From NCBI RefSeq assembly GCF_016792905.1, contig NZ_JAEULP010000078.1:1-48629 (forward strand): DNA of 48,629 nt. The letters are read 5' to 3'. The first letter of the stretch is position 1. Each line of letters opens with the position of its first letter. Position numbers and translations under genes: made by a program. The DNA is from Tabrizicola sp. GTDB lineage: Bacteria > Pseudomonadota > Alphaproteobacteria > Rhodobacterales > Rhodobacteraceae. Shown here in pieces: positions 22,069 to 29,708 of this stretch. A model generated the notes under the pieces. That model searched no databases and was not told where the DNA came from. It worked only from the letters and a program-made list of their open reading frames with translations.

Positions 22069-24960
22069 ATGAAACCGACATTTGCACTTGACCTGACCAG
22101 CGAGACCATCGGGCTCCTGCACCGGACGCCGAAAGGCTGGCTGTCGATCGGCGACGTGGCCTTCGACGCCCCCGATCTGACCGAAGCGCTGGACTATCTG
22201 CGCAAGACCGCGCTGGGGCTGTCGCCGATGGGCGTGGCAACCAAGCTGATCCTGCCGAACGGCCAAATCCTCTATACCGAAGTCCACGCCCCCGGACCGA
22301 GCCGCGAAGAAAAGCGCCGCCAGATCGCCGCCGCGCTCGAAGGCCGCACGCCCTATGCCGTGGACGACCTGGTCTTCGACTGGTCGGGCAAGGGTGCGAC
22401 GGTCAAGGTGGCGGTGATCGCCCGGGAAACGCTCGACCAGGCCGAGAGCTTCGCCGTCGAGCACCGGCTGAACCCGGTGTCCTTCGTCGCGATCCCCGAG
22501 GACGGCACATTCGTCGGCGAACCCTGGTTCGGCCCGACCGCCGCCGCCGCCGGGCTCCTGGCCGAGGACGAGACGGTTGAACGCGACCGCGACCCGGTGA
22601 CGATCCTGCGCCGCGAATTGCCGAAAGCAGAGCCCGTCGCCCCGGTGATCGAGCCGGAGCCGGTGGCGGAAACGGCGCCCGCGCCGGAACCTGCACCGCC
22701 GGAGAACCCGGTCGAGGATGACCCGCTGCCGGGCCTGGAAGAGGCACTGAACGCCGAAGAGCCGGTCGAAGAGGCCGTGCCGGACAGCGTGCCGTCGGCA
22801 AGTGAAGAACCGGTGGCCGAGGCAGCCGATGGCGCCCTCGACGACCCGGCGCTGAGCGACTTCGAGGCCACCCTCGCCGCTGTCGAGGCAGAGACCAGGG
22901 CCGAGATGCCTGCCGTGGCCGATCCCGTCGCCGAGCCGCCCGCGGCGACGCCCGCTGCCGAACCGGACGAGGCGCCCTTCGCCCATGTCACCGACACCTC
23001 GGCCTTTCCCGAGCCGGAGGATGATAATCCACCCGCTCCATCGGCACGCAAGCTGGTGGTCGATGATCTGGACGACGACATTCCGCCCGCTCCGCCCTCT
23101 GCGGCGATGGTTGCCTTCGCCAGTCGCCGGAATGCCGCCACCGACGCCATCTCCCGGCCAGTCACGGGCGTGACCCGTCCCTCCGCCGCACCGGTGGCAA
23201 GGCCCGGCTCGGTGCCGCGCCCGGCGACAGCCAAGGGCTTCCCCGGCATGGTCACCGCGCCCTCGATCCCGGGCACCCGTGCCAAGCCCAAGCTGAAGGG
23301 CGGCGAGATTCCGCGTCCCGCGACGGCAGCTCCCACGACGGTCAAATCGCCTGCCCGCCCCGGGGGAACCTTCGGCACCGTGACCCCTGCGAAGAAGCGG
23401 ACCGGCACGGTCTTCATGGTGATGGTCGGGCTTCTCCTGCTGTTCCTGGCGCTGGTGGCGGCCTGGGCCTCGTATTTCATGGGGGGCAATTCCACGACGG
23501 TCGATGAGGCTGCGGCGACGGAAACCGTGCCCGGCGTCGACGACGAGATGCTCGCCGACATGCAGGACCCGGAGGGGATGACCGATCCGATCCCCGAGGC
23601 CGAGGTTGCCCCGCTCGCCGAAGCCGATGCCGGAGACGTTGCGACCGAGAGCCTTCCCGTGAACATGGGCGGCGAGGAGACGGCAACCGAGGTCGCCGCT
23701 GCGGACCCGGCGGTCGAGCCCGCCGCCGACCCCGCAACCGATGCCGTCCCCGACGTTGCGGCCGCCGAGACTGCGACGGAAACACCGGCGGCCGCCCCCG
23801 AGCCCGCGCCGGCCACTGTTGTCGCCACCGACGTTGCCGCCGGCTCTGCCCCGGTCGAGGATCAGGACGAGATCTTCCTGTCGGCCATGGATGCGCCTCC
23901 ACCGGCGCTGGATGCCCTGGCGCTGCCCGCGCTTGCCGATGTGACGGATGCGCTGCCTGACCCGGTGATGCCGCCCCCCGCGCCGGGGACGGTCTACCAG
24001 TTCGATGCCAAGGGGCTGTTGAAGCCGACGCCCGAAGGAATCGTCAGTCCGGACGGGGTGTTCCTGATCGCCGGGAAACCGCCCCTGCTGCCACCCTCCC
24101 GCAGTGACGTTGCAACGGCCGCCGCACTGGCGGCCGCCGCCGTTCCACCCCCGGCACCCGAGGGGCAGGCCGCCTCGCCCGCCGATGCCTCGCTTGTGAC
24201 CGCCGGGACCGAGGCCCCCGTTGCCGAGACCGCCCTGCCCCCCGCCGATCCGGCGATGGCGGGCTTCCGGCCCAAGGCGCGACCGGACGGGCTGGCACCG
24301 GCCAGCGCCGATGATGACGCGGCGCTGTCCTCGGAGGAGGCCACCGAATTCGCAGGCCTCCGCCCGCTGCCGCGCCCGGCCAGTGTTGCTGCCGCGGCTG
24401 CCGCTGCGGCGCCCGCCCCTGAGCTTGGGGCCCAGGGCGCCTCGCTGACCGCGCAGGCCGAAGCGAAGCTGGCCGAAGCCGCCGCCCTTGAGGCGCAGAA
24501 CCCCTCGATCGTGGCGATCTCGATGCGCCCGGCCGCCCGCCCGAACGATTTCTCCGGCGCGGTCGAGGCCGCCGTTGCCGCCGCGGTGCGCGAGCCCGCC
24601 CCGGTCGAGGAAGCCGCGCCGGTCGAGGTTGCCGCCGCCGCGCCCGCGGCGAAGCCGGAGGAAACCGCCGATCTGGACGAGCCCGAGCCGACCAAGGTTG
24701 CCCCCTCGATCCCGACCAAGGCGAGCGTGGCGAAGCAGGCGACCTATGCGAACGCGATCAACCTGTCGAAGATCAACCTGATCGGAACCTACGGTACCGA
24801 GTCGCGCCGGTATGCGCTGATCCGGCAGGCGAACGGGAAGTACAAGAAGGTCAAGGTCGGCGACCGGATCGACGGAGGCACGGTGAAGGCGATCACCGAC
24901 ACCGAGGTCCGGTACCAGAAGGGCGGGCGGCTGGTCAGCCTGAAGATGCCGAAGGTCTGA
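22069..24960 (+). CDS. Large single-pass protein: PilM/GspL-like N domain, long linker, PilP/GspC-like C domain
   Basis: 963 residues. Residues 1-160 follow the order of PilM/GspL-type actin-like domains: 'FALDLTSETIGLLHRTPKGW', 'ATKLILPNGQILYTEV', 'SREEKRRQIAAALEGRTPYAVDDLVFDW' and 'VAVIARETLDQAESFAVEHRL'. Residues 170-444 are an Ala/Pro/Glu-rich low-complexity linker, and about 449-470 a membrane helix (MVMVGLLLLFLALVAAWASYF). After a second low-complexity stretch, residues 897-963 ('INLIGTYGTESRRYALIRQ' and 'VKVGDRIDGGTVKAITD') resemble the PilP/GspC secretin-docking domain. That would put a cytoplasmic module and a periplasmic module in one chain. No secretin or pilus gene is near. Domain identities are my reading of the patterns, not a search result. 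Confidence 0.7.
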   Translation: MKPTFALDLTSETIGLLHRTPKGWLSIGDVAFDAPDLTEALDYLRKTALGLSPMGVATKLILPNGQILYTEVHAPGPSREEKRRQIAAALEGRTPYAVDDLVFDWSGKGATVKVAVIARETLDQAESFAVEHRLNPVSFVAIPEDGTFVGEPWFGPTAAAAGLLAEDETVERDRDPVTILRRELPKAEPVAPVIEPEPVAETAPAPEPAPPENPVEDDPLPGLEEALNAEEPVEEAVPDSVPSASEEPVAEAADGALDDPALSDFEATLAAVEAETRAEMPAVADPVAEPPAATPAAEPDEAPFAHVTDTSAFPEPEDDNPPAPSARKLVVDDLDDDIPPAPPSAAMVAFASRRNAATDAISRPVTGVTRPSAAPVARPGSVPRPATAKGFPGMVTAPSIPGTRAKPKLKGGEIPRPATAAPTTVKSPARPGGTFGTVTPAKKRTGTVFMVMVGLLLLFLALVAAWASYFMGGNSTTVDEAAATETVPGVDDEMLADMQDPEGMTDPIPEAEVAPLAEADAGDVATESLPVNMGGEETATEVAAADPAVEPAADPATDAVPDVAAAETATETPAAAPEPAPATVVATDVAAGSAPVEDQDEIFLSAMDAPPPALDALALPALADVTDALPDPVMPPPAPGTVYQFDAKGLLKPTPEGIVSPDGVFLIAGKPPLLPPSRSDVATAAALAAAAVPPPAPEGQAASPADASLVTAGTEAPVAETALPPADPAMAGFRPKARPDGLAPASADDDAALSSEEATEFAGLRPLPRPASVAAAAAAAAPAPELGAQGASLTAQAEAKLAEAAALEAQNPSIVAISMRPAARPNDFSGAVEAAVAAAVREPAPVEEAAPVEVAAAAPAAKPEETADLDEPEPTKVAPSIPTKASVAKQATYANAINLSKINLIGTYGTESRRYALIRQANGKYKKVKVGDRIDGGTVKAITDTEVRYQKGGRLVSLKMPKV

Positions 24961-24961
24961 C

Positions 24962-25010
24962 CCTGTCCACGGTGGACAGAAAATCGGCCCCTTTGAAATC
25001 AATAGCTTGC
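24962..25010 (-). repeat. Dispersed palindrome-tailed repeat, family 1, copy 3
   Basis: On the minus strand it reads CAAGCTATTGATTTCAAAGG, then GGCCGATTTT, then CTGTCCAC-C-GTGGACAG. It begins right after the stop of the 963-residue gene. The palindrome (24963-24978) is identical to that of copy 1 and the left arm is nearest to copy 2. Confidence 0.8.
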
Positions 25011-25047
25011 GCGCGGACATTTACCATCCGGTAACATCTTGCGGGGT

Positions 25048-25119
25048 GGCTCGTCGCTGACTTCGTCCCACCTCGCGGGGGGCCTCGCGCGGCGATGAGA
25101 CGAAGCTGAACGAGGAGCC
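25048..25119 (-). repeat. Dispersed structured repeat, family 2, copy B
   Basis: On the minus strand GGCTCCTCG at the start pairs with CGACGAGCC at the end, and the centre CCGCGAGGTGGGACGAAGTCA matches copy A in all but one base. The outer stem has changed from GGACGCTC/GAGCGTCC (copy A) to GGCTC/GAGCC, so pairing is preserved. It ends three bases before the cobT stop codon. Confidence 0.8.
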
Positions 25120-25121
25120 GC

Positions 25122-26126
25122 TCAGCCTGCCGCCACCCCGGCTTCGGCAAAGGTGGCCATGCCGGAATGGCAGGCGACCGCGCCCTGCACGACGCCAATG
25201 GCCAGCGCCGCGCCCGAGCCTTCGCCCAGCCGCAGGCCCAGCGACAGGAGCGGCTCCTTGCCCAGCTTCTCCAGCAGGCGGGCATGGGCCCCTTCCGCGC
25301 TTTGGTGGCCTGCGACGCAGTGGTCGAGCGCGCCAGGTGCGGCTTTCTCCAGCACTGCCGCCGCTGCGGTCGCGATGAAGCCGTCCAGGATCACCGGCAC
25401 CCGCGCCATCCGTGCGCCGAGGATCGCCCCGGCCATCGCGGCAATCTCGCGCCCGCCAAGGCAGCGCAGCACCTGCAGCGGGTCGGAAAGGAGCGCCTTG
25501 TGCCGTTCCACCCCCGCCGCAACGGCGGCTTCCTTGCGGCGGAGCCCCTCATCGTCCACGCCGGTCCCCCGCCCGGCCCAGCCGACCCCGCCATATAGCG
25601 CGGTGGCGATGGCGGCGGCGGCGGTGGTGTTGCCGATGCCCATTTCGCCGGCCACGAAAAGATCGGCCTGCGGGTCGACGGCATCGAAGCCCTTTTGCAG
25701 GGCGGCCACGACCTCAGCTTCGGTCATCGCCGGGCCTTCGGTGAAATCGACGGTCGGGCGGTCGAGGTCGAGCGCATGGACATCAAGCTTCGCGCCGAAG
25801 GCCTTGGCCAGCTGGTTGATCGCCGCCCCGCCATGGGCGAAGTTCGCCACCATCTGCACGGTGACTTCCGCCGGGAAGGCCGAAACTCCCTTGGCGGTAA
25901 CGCCATGATTTCCTGCGAAGATCACGATCTGCGGCTTGGCGGCGCGGGGCTTGTCGGTGCCCTGCCAGCCACCCATCCAGATCGCCAGCTTCTCCAGCCG
26001 ACCGAGTGCCCCCGGCGGCTTGGTCAACTGGCCGTTCCGCGCCTCGGCCGCAGCAATGGCGGCCTGATCGGGCGAGGGAAGCTTTGCCAACATGGCGCGG
26101 ACATCGGCGAGGCTGTGGAACGGCAT
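25122..26126 (-). CDS. cobT: Nicotinate-nucleotide-dimethylbenzimidazole phosphoribosyltransferase (CobT)
   Basis: 334 residues. CobT forms alpha-ribazole phosphate from nicotinate mononucleotide and dimethylbenzimidazole for the lower ligand of cobalamin. Family landmarks are '[22 protein letters not shown]' near residue 37, '[22 protein letters not shown]' near 70, '[14 protein letters not shown]' near 165 and the C-terminal '[20 protein letters not shown]', in which the Glu is the catalytic base. The start at 26126 avoids 33 unrelated residues that would overlap cobS. Divergent from cobS, its partner in nucleotide-loop assembly. Confidence 0.95.
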   Translation of the reverse strand: MPFHSLADVRAMLAKLPSPDQAAIAAAEARNGQLTKPPGALGRLEKLAIWMGGWQGTDKPRAAKPQIVIFAGNHGVTAKGVSAFPAEVTVQMVANFAHGGAAINQLAKAFGAKLDVHALDLDRPTVDFTEGPAMTEAEVVAALQKGFDAVDPQADLFVAGEMGIGNTTAAAAIATALYGGVGWAGRGTGVDDEGLRRKEAAVAAGVERHKALLSDPLQVLRCLGGREIAAMAGAILGARMARVPVILDGFIATAAAAVLEKAAPGALDHCVAGHQSAEGAHARLLEKLGKEPLLSLGLRLGEGSGAALAIGVVQGAVACHSGMATFAEAGVAAG

Positions 26127-26205
26127 GGTTGTCTTCCCGGATTGCACCTTTTCGCATCCGGGGCTACCCCATGGCCAGTGCCAACGCCAGCCGGGAACTG
26201 CCGCT

Positions 26206-26964
26206 TTGACCCCATTCCGCGACATCGCCTTGCGGCTGCCTGCCGACCTTCTGTCGGCCTTCGCGCTTCTGTCGCGGCTGCCGCTGCCGAACCATCAGGG
26301 CACGGGGGCGGCGTCTGCCTGGGCCTGGCCCCTGGTCGGCGCCGTGCTGGGGGCCCTTGGGGCGGCGCTCGCGAGTGCGGCCCTGTGGCTGGGGCTGACA
26401 CCGGGGGTGACGGCGGTGCTGGTGCTGGCGCTCGGGGCAATCCTGACCGGGGGGCTTCACGAGGACGGATTGTCCGACACGGCAGACGGGCTTTATGGCG
26501 GCTGGACCCGCGAGCGGCGGCTGGAGATCATGAAGGACAGCCGGGTCGGAAGTTACGGTGTGCTGGCGCTGGTTCTGGTAACGCTGGCGCGCTGGTCGGC
26601 GCTGACGGCGCTCTTGGTCTTCGGCGGACACTGGGCCGCGCTGGTGGCGACCGGGGCGCTGTCACGCGTGCCGATGGTGCTGATGATGGCCTTGCTGCCG
26701 AACGCGCGGGGTGAGGGGTTGAGTCATGCGACCGGGCGCCCGGGGCAGATGACGGCCTTGGTAGCGCTGGGGCTGGCTGTCGGGATCGCGGCGCTTCTGA
26801 CCGGCTGGGCGGCGCTGCCGATGCTCGCGGCGGCCCTGGGCATGGGGGTCCTCTTGTCGGTCGTCGCCCTGCGGCGGATCGGCGGGCAGACCGGCGACGT
26901 GCTGGGGGCCTCGCAACAGCTGGCCGAGGCGGCCTGTCTGGCGGTGTTGTCGGCACGGTTGTGA
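26206..26964 (+). CDS. cobS: Adenosylcobinamide-GDP ribazoletransferase (CobS)
   Basis: About 252 residues, with six or so membrane helices. CobS joins alpha-ribazole to adenosylcobinamide-GDP, the last stage of cobalamin assembly, in the inner membrane. Diagnostic motifs are '[10 protein letters not shown]' near residue 20, '[18 protein letters not shown]' near 85 (acidic metal-binding loop) and '[21 protein letters not shown]'. No ATG fits well: the TTG at 26206 ([16 protein letters not shown]) gives the family length, while in-frame ATGs at 26125 or 26092 would overlap the cobT start. The start is therefore uncertain. Confidence 0.88.
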   Translation: MTPFRDIALRLPADLLSAFALLSRLPLPNHQGTGAASAWAWPLVGAVLGALGAALASAALWLGLTPGVTAVLVLALGAILTGGLHEDGLSDTADGLYGGWTRERRLEIMKDSRVGSYGVLALVLVTLARWSALTALLVFGGHWAALVATGALSRVPMVLMMALLPNARGEGLSHATGRPGQMTALVALGLAVGIAALLTGWAALPMLAAALGMGVLLSVVALRRIGGQTGDVLGASQQLAEAACLAVLSARL

Positions 26965-26970
26965 GGGAGA

Positions 26971-27006
26971 GTCGGGCTGAAGCCCGACCTACGCCCGACC
27001 TACGGG
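26971..27006. repeat. GTAGG-type hairpin repeat after cobS
   Basis: GTCGGGCT-GA-AGCCCGAC (26971-26988) is a perfect eight-base-pair hairpin followed by CTACG, and a partial second copy, GCCCGACCTACGGG, follows at once. Read on the minus strand this is GTAGG followed by a stem-loop, the same layout as the pair at 29639-29695. It may end cobS transcription. Confidence 0.65.
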
Positions 27007-27104
27007 TCCGCGCTGAACCTCTGCGTGGCCGCACTGCCGAAGCTCTGGCCTTTGGGTCCGGCCCGCGATACATGGGCGCGAGAGAGCTTGCGAGGCTGAG
27101 GCCC

Positions 27105-28187
27105 ATGTCCGAATATTCCGACGCCATTTCCTCTACCGAGGAAATCATCGAAGACGCCCGCAACGGGCGCATGTTCATCCTGGTCGACCATGAAGACCGC
27201 GAGAACGAAGGCGACCTGGTGATCCCGGCGCAGATGTGCACGCCGAACGCGATCACCTTCATGGCCTCGCATGGCCGGGGGCTGATCTGCCTGGCGCTGA
27301 CGGCGGACCGGGTCGACCATCTGGGCTTGCAACTGATGGAGCGGAAGAACTCCAGCCGCCATTCCTCGGCCTTCACGCTGTCGATCGAGGCGGTGGAGGG
27401 GATTTCCACCGGCATCTCGGCGGCGGACCGGGCACGGACGGTTGCGGTGGCGACCGATCCGACCTCGACCGCGGCGGACATCGCGTCGCCGGGGCATATC
27501 TTCCCGCTGCGCGCCCGCGATGGTGGCGTGCTGGTCCGCGCGGGGCATACCGAGGCGGCGGTGGACGTGTCGCGTCTGGCCGGGCTGAACCCCTCGGGCG
27601 TCATCTGCGAGGTGATGAACGACGACGGCACGATGGCGCGGCTGCCGGACCTGATCAAGTTCGGCCAGAAGCACGGGATCAAGATCGGCACGATCTCCGA
27701 CCTGATCGCCTATCGCCGCAAGCATGACAGCCTGGTCCGCGAACGGTCCGTCAAGGCGGTCACGTCAGTCCATGGCGGCGAATGGCTGATGCGGGTCTAT
27801 ACCGACGAGTTGCAGGGCGCCGACCAGGTCGTGCTGACCAAGGGCGACCTGACCACGCCCGAGCCGGTGCTGGTGCGGGTCCATGCGCTGAACCCGCTGG
27901 AGGATGTGCTGGGCCTTGGTGCGGGCAGCGACCTTCCCGCGGCGATGCGGATCATCGCGGCCGAGGGGCGGGGGGCGGTGATCCTGCTCCGCGACACGAC
28001 GATGAAGATGGTCGAGGATGGCGAGCATTCGCCGCAGACCCTGCGCCAGTACGGGCTTGGCGCCGAGATCCTGGCGGCGCTTGGGCTGTCGAAGGTCACG
28101 CTGGTGACGAATTCCGCCGCACCGAAGATGGTGGGGATCGAGGGCTATGACCTGACCATCGCGGGCACCCGCGCGATCAAGGAGTAG
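27105..28187 (+). CDS. ribB: 3,4-dihydroxy-2-butanone 4-phosphate synthase with degenerate GTP cyclohydrolase II domain (RibBX type)
   Basis: 360 residues. Residues 1-205 are RibB, which makes the four-carbon riboflavin precursor from ribulose 5-phosphate: 'ILVDHEDRENEGDLVIPA' near residue 24 and 'RAGHTEAAVDVSRLAGL' near 145 hold active-site residues. Residues 206-360 align with GTP cyclohydrolase II, but the zinc site is gone: where active enzymes have 'HSECLTGDVFGSLRCDCG', this has 'HALNPLEDVLGLGAGSDLP' with no cysteine. This is the RibBX arrangement, so GTP cyclohydrolase activity must come from another gene. An in-frame ATG at 27072 is an alternative start. Confidence 0.93.
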   Translation: MSEYSDAISSTEEIIEDARNGRMFILVDHEDRENEGDLVIPAQMCTPNAITFMASHGRGLICLALTADRVDHLGLQLMERKNSSRHSSAFTLSIEAVEGISTGISAADRARTVAVATDPTSTAADIASPGHIFPLRARDGGVLVRAGHTEAAVDVSRLAGLNPSGVICEVMNDDGTMARLPDLIKFGQKHGIKIGTISDLIAYRRKHDSLVRERSVKAVTSVHGGEWLMRVYTDELQGADQVVLTKGDLTTPEPVLVRVHALNPLEDVLGLGAGSDLPAAMRIIAAEGRGAVILLRDTTMKMVEDGEHSPQTLRQYGLGAEILAALGLSKVTLVTNSAAPKMVGIEGYDLTIAGTRAIKE

Positions 28188-28190
28188 GTC

Positions 28191-28691
28191 ATGGCCGGGT
28201 CCGAAACGCATTACACGCTGCCGCTGCCGGTCTTCGACAAGCCGGTGAAGCTGATGGTCGTGGTCGCGCCCTATTACAAGGACATCGCCGACAACCTGGT
28301 GGCGGGGGCTCGGGCGGTTGGCGAGGCCTGCGGGGCCGAGGTTGACCTGATCGAGGTGCCGGGGGCGCTGGAGGTGCCGACGGCCATCGCCATGGCCGAG
28401 CGGCTGGCGGAATATGACGGCTATGTCGCCCTTGGCTGCGTGATCCGGGGCGAGACGACGCATTACGACACGGTCTGCAATGATTCCTCGCGGGCGCTGA
28501 GCCTGCTCGGGTTGCAGGGCGCCTGCATCGGCAATGGCATCCTGACGGTCGAGAACCGGGCGCAGGCCGAGGTGCGGGCCGACCCCAAGGGGCAGAACAA
28601 GGGCGGCGGTGCCGCAGCGGCGGCCTTGCATCTGGTGGCCTTGTCGCGCAAATGGGCCGGGAAGACCAAGGGGATCGGTTTCCGGGCATGA
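28191..28691 (+). CDS. ribH: 6,7-dimethyl-8-ribityllumazine synthase (RibH)
   Basis: 166 residues. RibH condenses the butanone phosphate with 5-amino-6-ribitylaminouracil to give lumazine, the penultimate riboflavin step, usually as an icosahedral or decameric shell. Seen here: 'VVVAPYYKDIADNLVAGA', 'VPGALEVPTAI', 'GCVIRGETTHYDTVCNDSSRAL' with the catalytic His, and 'NGILTVENRAQAEVRA'. Three bases separate it from ribBX, and nusB begins in its stop codon, so ribBX-ribH-nusB is one operon. Confidence 0.96.
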   Translation: MAGSETHYTLPLPVFDKPVKLMVVVAPYYKDIADNLVAGARAVGEACGAEVDLIEVPGALEVPTAIAMAERLAEYDGYVALGCVIRGETTHYDTVCNDSSRALSLLGLQGACIGNGILTVENRAQAEVRADPKGQNKGGGAAAAALHLVALSRKWAGKTKGIGFRA

Positions 28692-29155
28692 CGGCCAAAC
28701 GTGACGAAAAGCGCCAGATGAAATCGGCGTCGCGGCTTTACGCCGTGCAGGCGCTGTTCCAGATGGAGGTCTCGGGCCAGACGGTGGAAGCCGTGACGCG
28801 GGAATTCGAGACGCATCGCTTTGGGGCCGTCTACGAGGAAGGCGCGTTCGCGGAAGGCGACGTGGAGCATTTCCGCGCCGTGGTGGGGGCGGCGGTGAAC
28901 TGGCAGGCGAAGATCGACCAGCTGACCGACAGGGCGCTGGTCGCGGCCTGGCCGATCGACCGGATCGACCCGGTGCTGCGGGCGCTCTTCCGCGCGGCGG
29001 GGGCCGAGTTGGTGGACATGGCGACGCCGCCCAAGGTGGCGATCACCGAATATGTCGACGTGGCCAAGGCTTTCTTCCCGGACGGGAAGGAGCCGAAATT
29101 CGTCAATGCCGTTCTCGACCACATGGCGCGCGAGGCCAAGCCCGAGGCTTTCTGA
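28688..29155 (+). CDS. nusB: Transcription antitermination factor NusB
   Basis: 155 residues, all-helical. NusB with NusE binds boxA RNA in rRNA leaders and lets RNA polymerase read through. N-terminal 'KSASRLYAVQALFQMEVSG' binds RNA, and the C-terminal 'PPKVAITEYVDVAKAFFPDGKEPKFVNAVLDHMA' is the classic NusB end. The ATG at 28688 overlaps the ribH stop (ATGA); an in-frame ATG at 28652 lies deep in ribH. The ribH-nusB coupling is widespread among bacteria. Confidence 0.95.
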   Translation: MTAKRDEKRQMKSASRLYAVQALFQMEVSGQTVEAVTREFETHRFGAVYEEGAFAEGDVEHFRAVVGAAVNWQAKIDQLTDRALVAAWPIDRIDPVLRALFRAAGAELVDMATPPKVAITEYVDVAKAFFPDGKEPKFVNAVLDHMAREAKPEAF

Positions 29156-29197
29156 CGCGTCACAGGGATATCTGACATCTTTGAAGGAGCCTGTCCC

Positions 29198-29617
29198 ATG
29201 CGTCTTCCCCTGTTCCTCTGCGCGGCCCTGTCCCTGACCGCCTGCGTCACCCCCGCCCTGTCCGACGAGGAAATTGCCGGGGTCGACTGGCATCTGGTCG
29301 GGATCGAGGGGCAGAAGGTCGACTGGACGGCCTCGCTGCGCTTCGATGGCGACAAGGTTTCGGGCAAGGCGCCCTGCAACCGCTGGTTCGGGACCAACGC
29401 CGCAACCTTCCCGGATGTCGCAATCGCAGCGATTGGGGCGACGAAGATGGCCTGCCCGGACCTTGCCGCCGAAAGCGTCTTCTTCGAGGCCCTGCAAGCG
29501 ATGCAGAAGGCGGAACTGGACCAGGACCACCTGTTCCTGACGGGACCGGAGGGGCGGGTTGTCGAGTTTGCGAAGGACCCGGAGGAGCCCTGCCTGTCCT
29601 GCCTGGCGCGCGAGTAG
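29198..29617 (+). CDS. META-domain lipoprotein (HslJ-like)
   Basis: 139 residues. A lipoprotein signal ends at 'LSLTAC' with Cys16 as the lipidated residue. The mature part is a META/HslJ domain: 'DWHLVGIEGQKVDWTASLRFDGDKVSGKAPCNRWFG' followed by 'AAIGATKMACPDLAAESVFFEAL' and 'YLTGP'-like 'LFLTGPEGRVVEF'. Cysteines at 'APCNRW' and 'MACPD' form the usual pair. Relatives are heat-inducible outer-membrane proteins tied to novobiocin tolerance; role here unknown. A GAAGGAG site lies upstream. It follows nusB by 42 bases and could be read through. Confidence 0.85.
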   Translation: MRLPLFLCAALSLTACVTPALSDEEIAGVDWHLVGIEGQKVDWTASLRFDGDKVSGKAPCNRWFGTNAATFPDVAIAAIGATKMACPDLAAESVFFEALQAMQKAELDQDHLFLTGPEGRVVEFAKDPEEPCLSCLARE

Positions 29618-29638
29618 GGCGCAGTTCGTCTTCGGGAA

Positions 29639-29695
29639 GGTGGGTTGGCACCCGCCCTACGAAAGCCCCCGGCGTAGGGTGGGTGCTAACCCACC
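29639..29695. repeat. Large GTAGGG hairpin made of two inverted copies
   Basis: Two 23-base arms, 29639-29661 and 29673-29695, are reverse complements at 21 of 23 positions and flank an 11-base loop. Each arm is itself palindromic (GGTGGGTTGGCACCC and GGGTGGGTGCTAACCC). This is a BIME-like unit between the convergent META lipoprotein and hydrolase genes and could act as a two-way terminator. Confidence 0.75.
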
Positions 29696-29708
29696 AACCG
29701 GTTGAACG

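Noticed and set aside
22353-23828. A 491-codon minus-strand frame rich in Ser/Ala/Gly
   Set aside because: It mirrors the Ala/Pro/Glu-rich linker of the plus-strand gene and has no start signal or family motif.
21943-25020. A 1025-codon open frame on the minus strand, opposite the 963-residue gene
   Set aside because: It is rich in Gly/Arg/His with no domain pattern and arises from the strong third-position GC bias of the real gene on the plus strand.
26965-27104. FMN riboswitch before ribBX
   Set aside because: None of the conserved RFN blocks, such as the AGGG-start and the GATGAGCCCGCGA-like segment, can be found.
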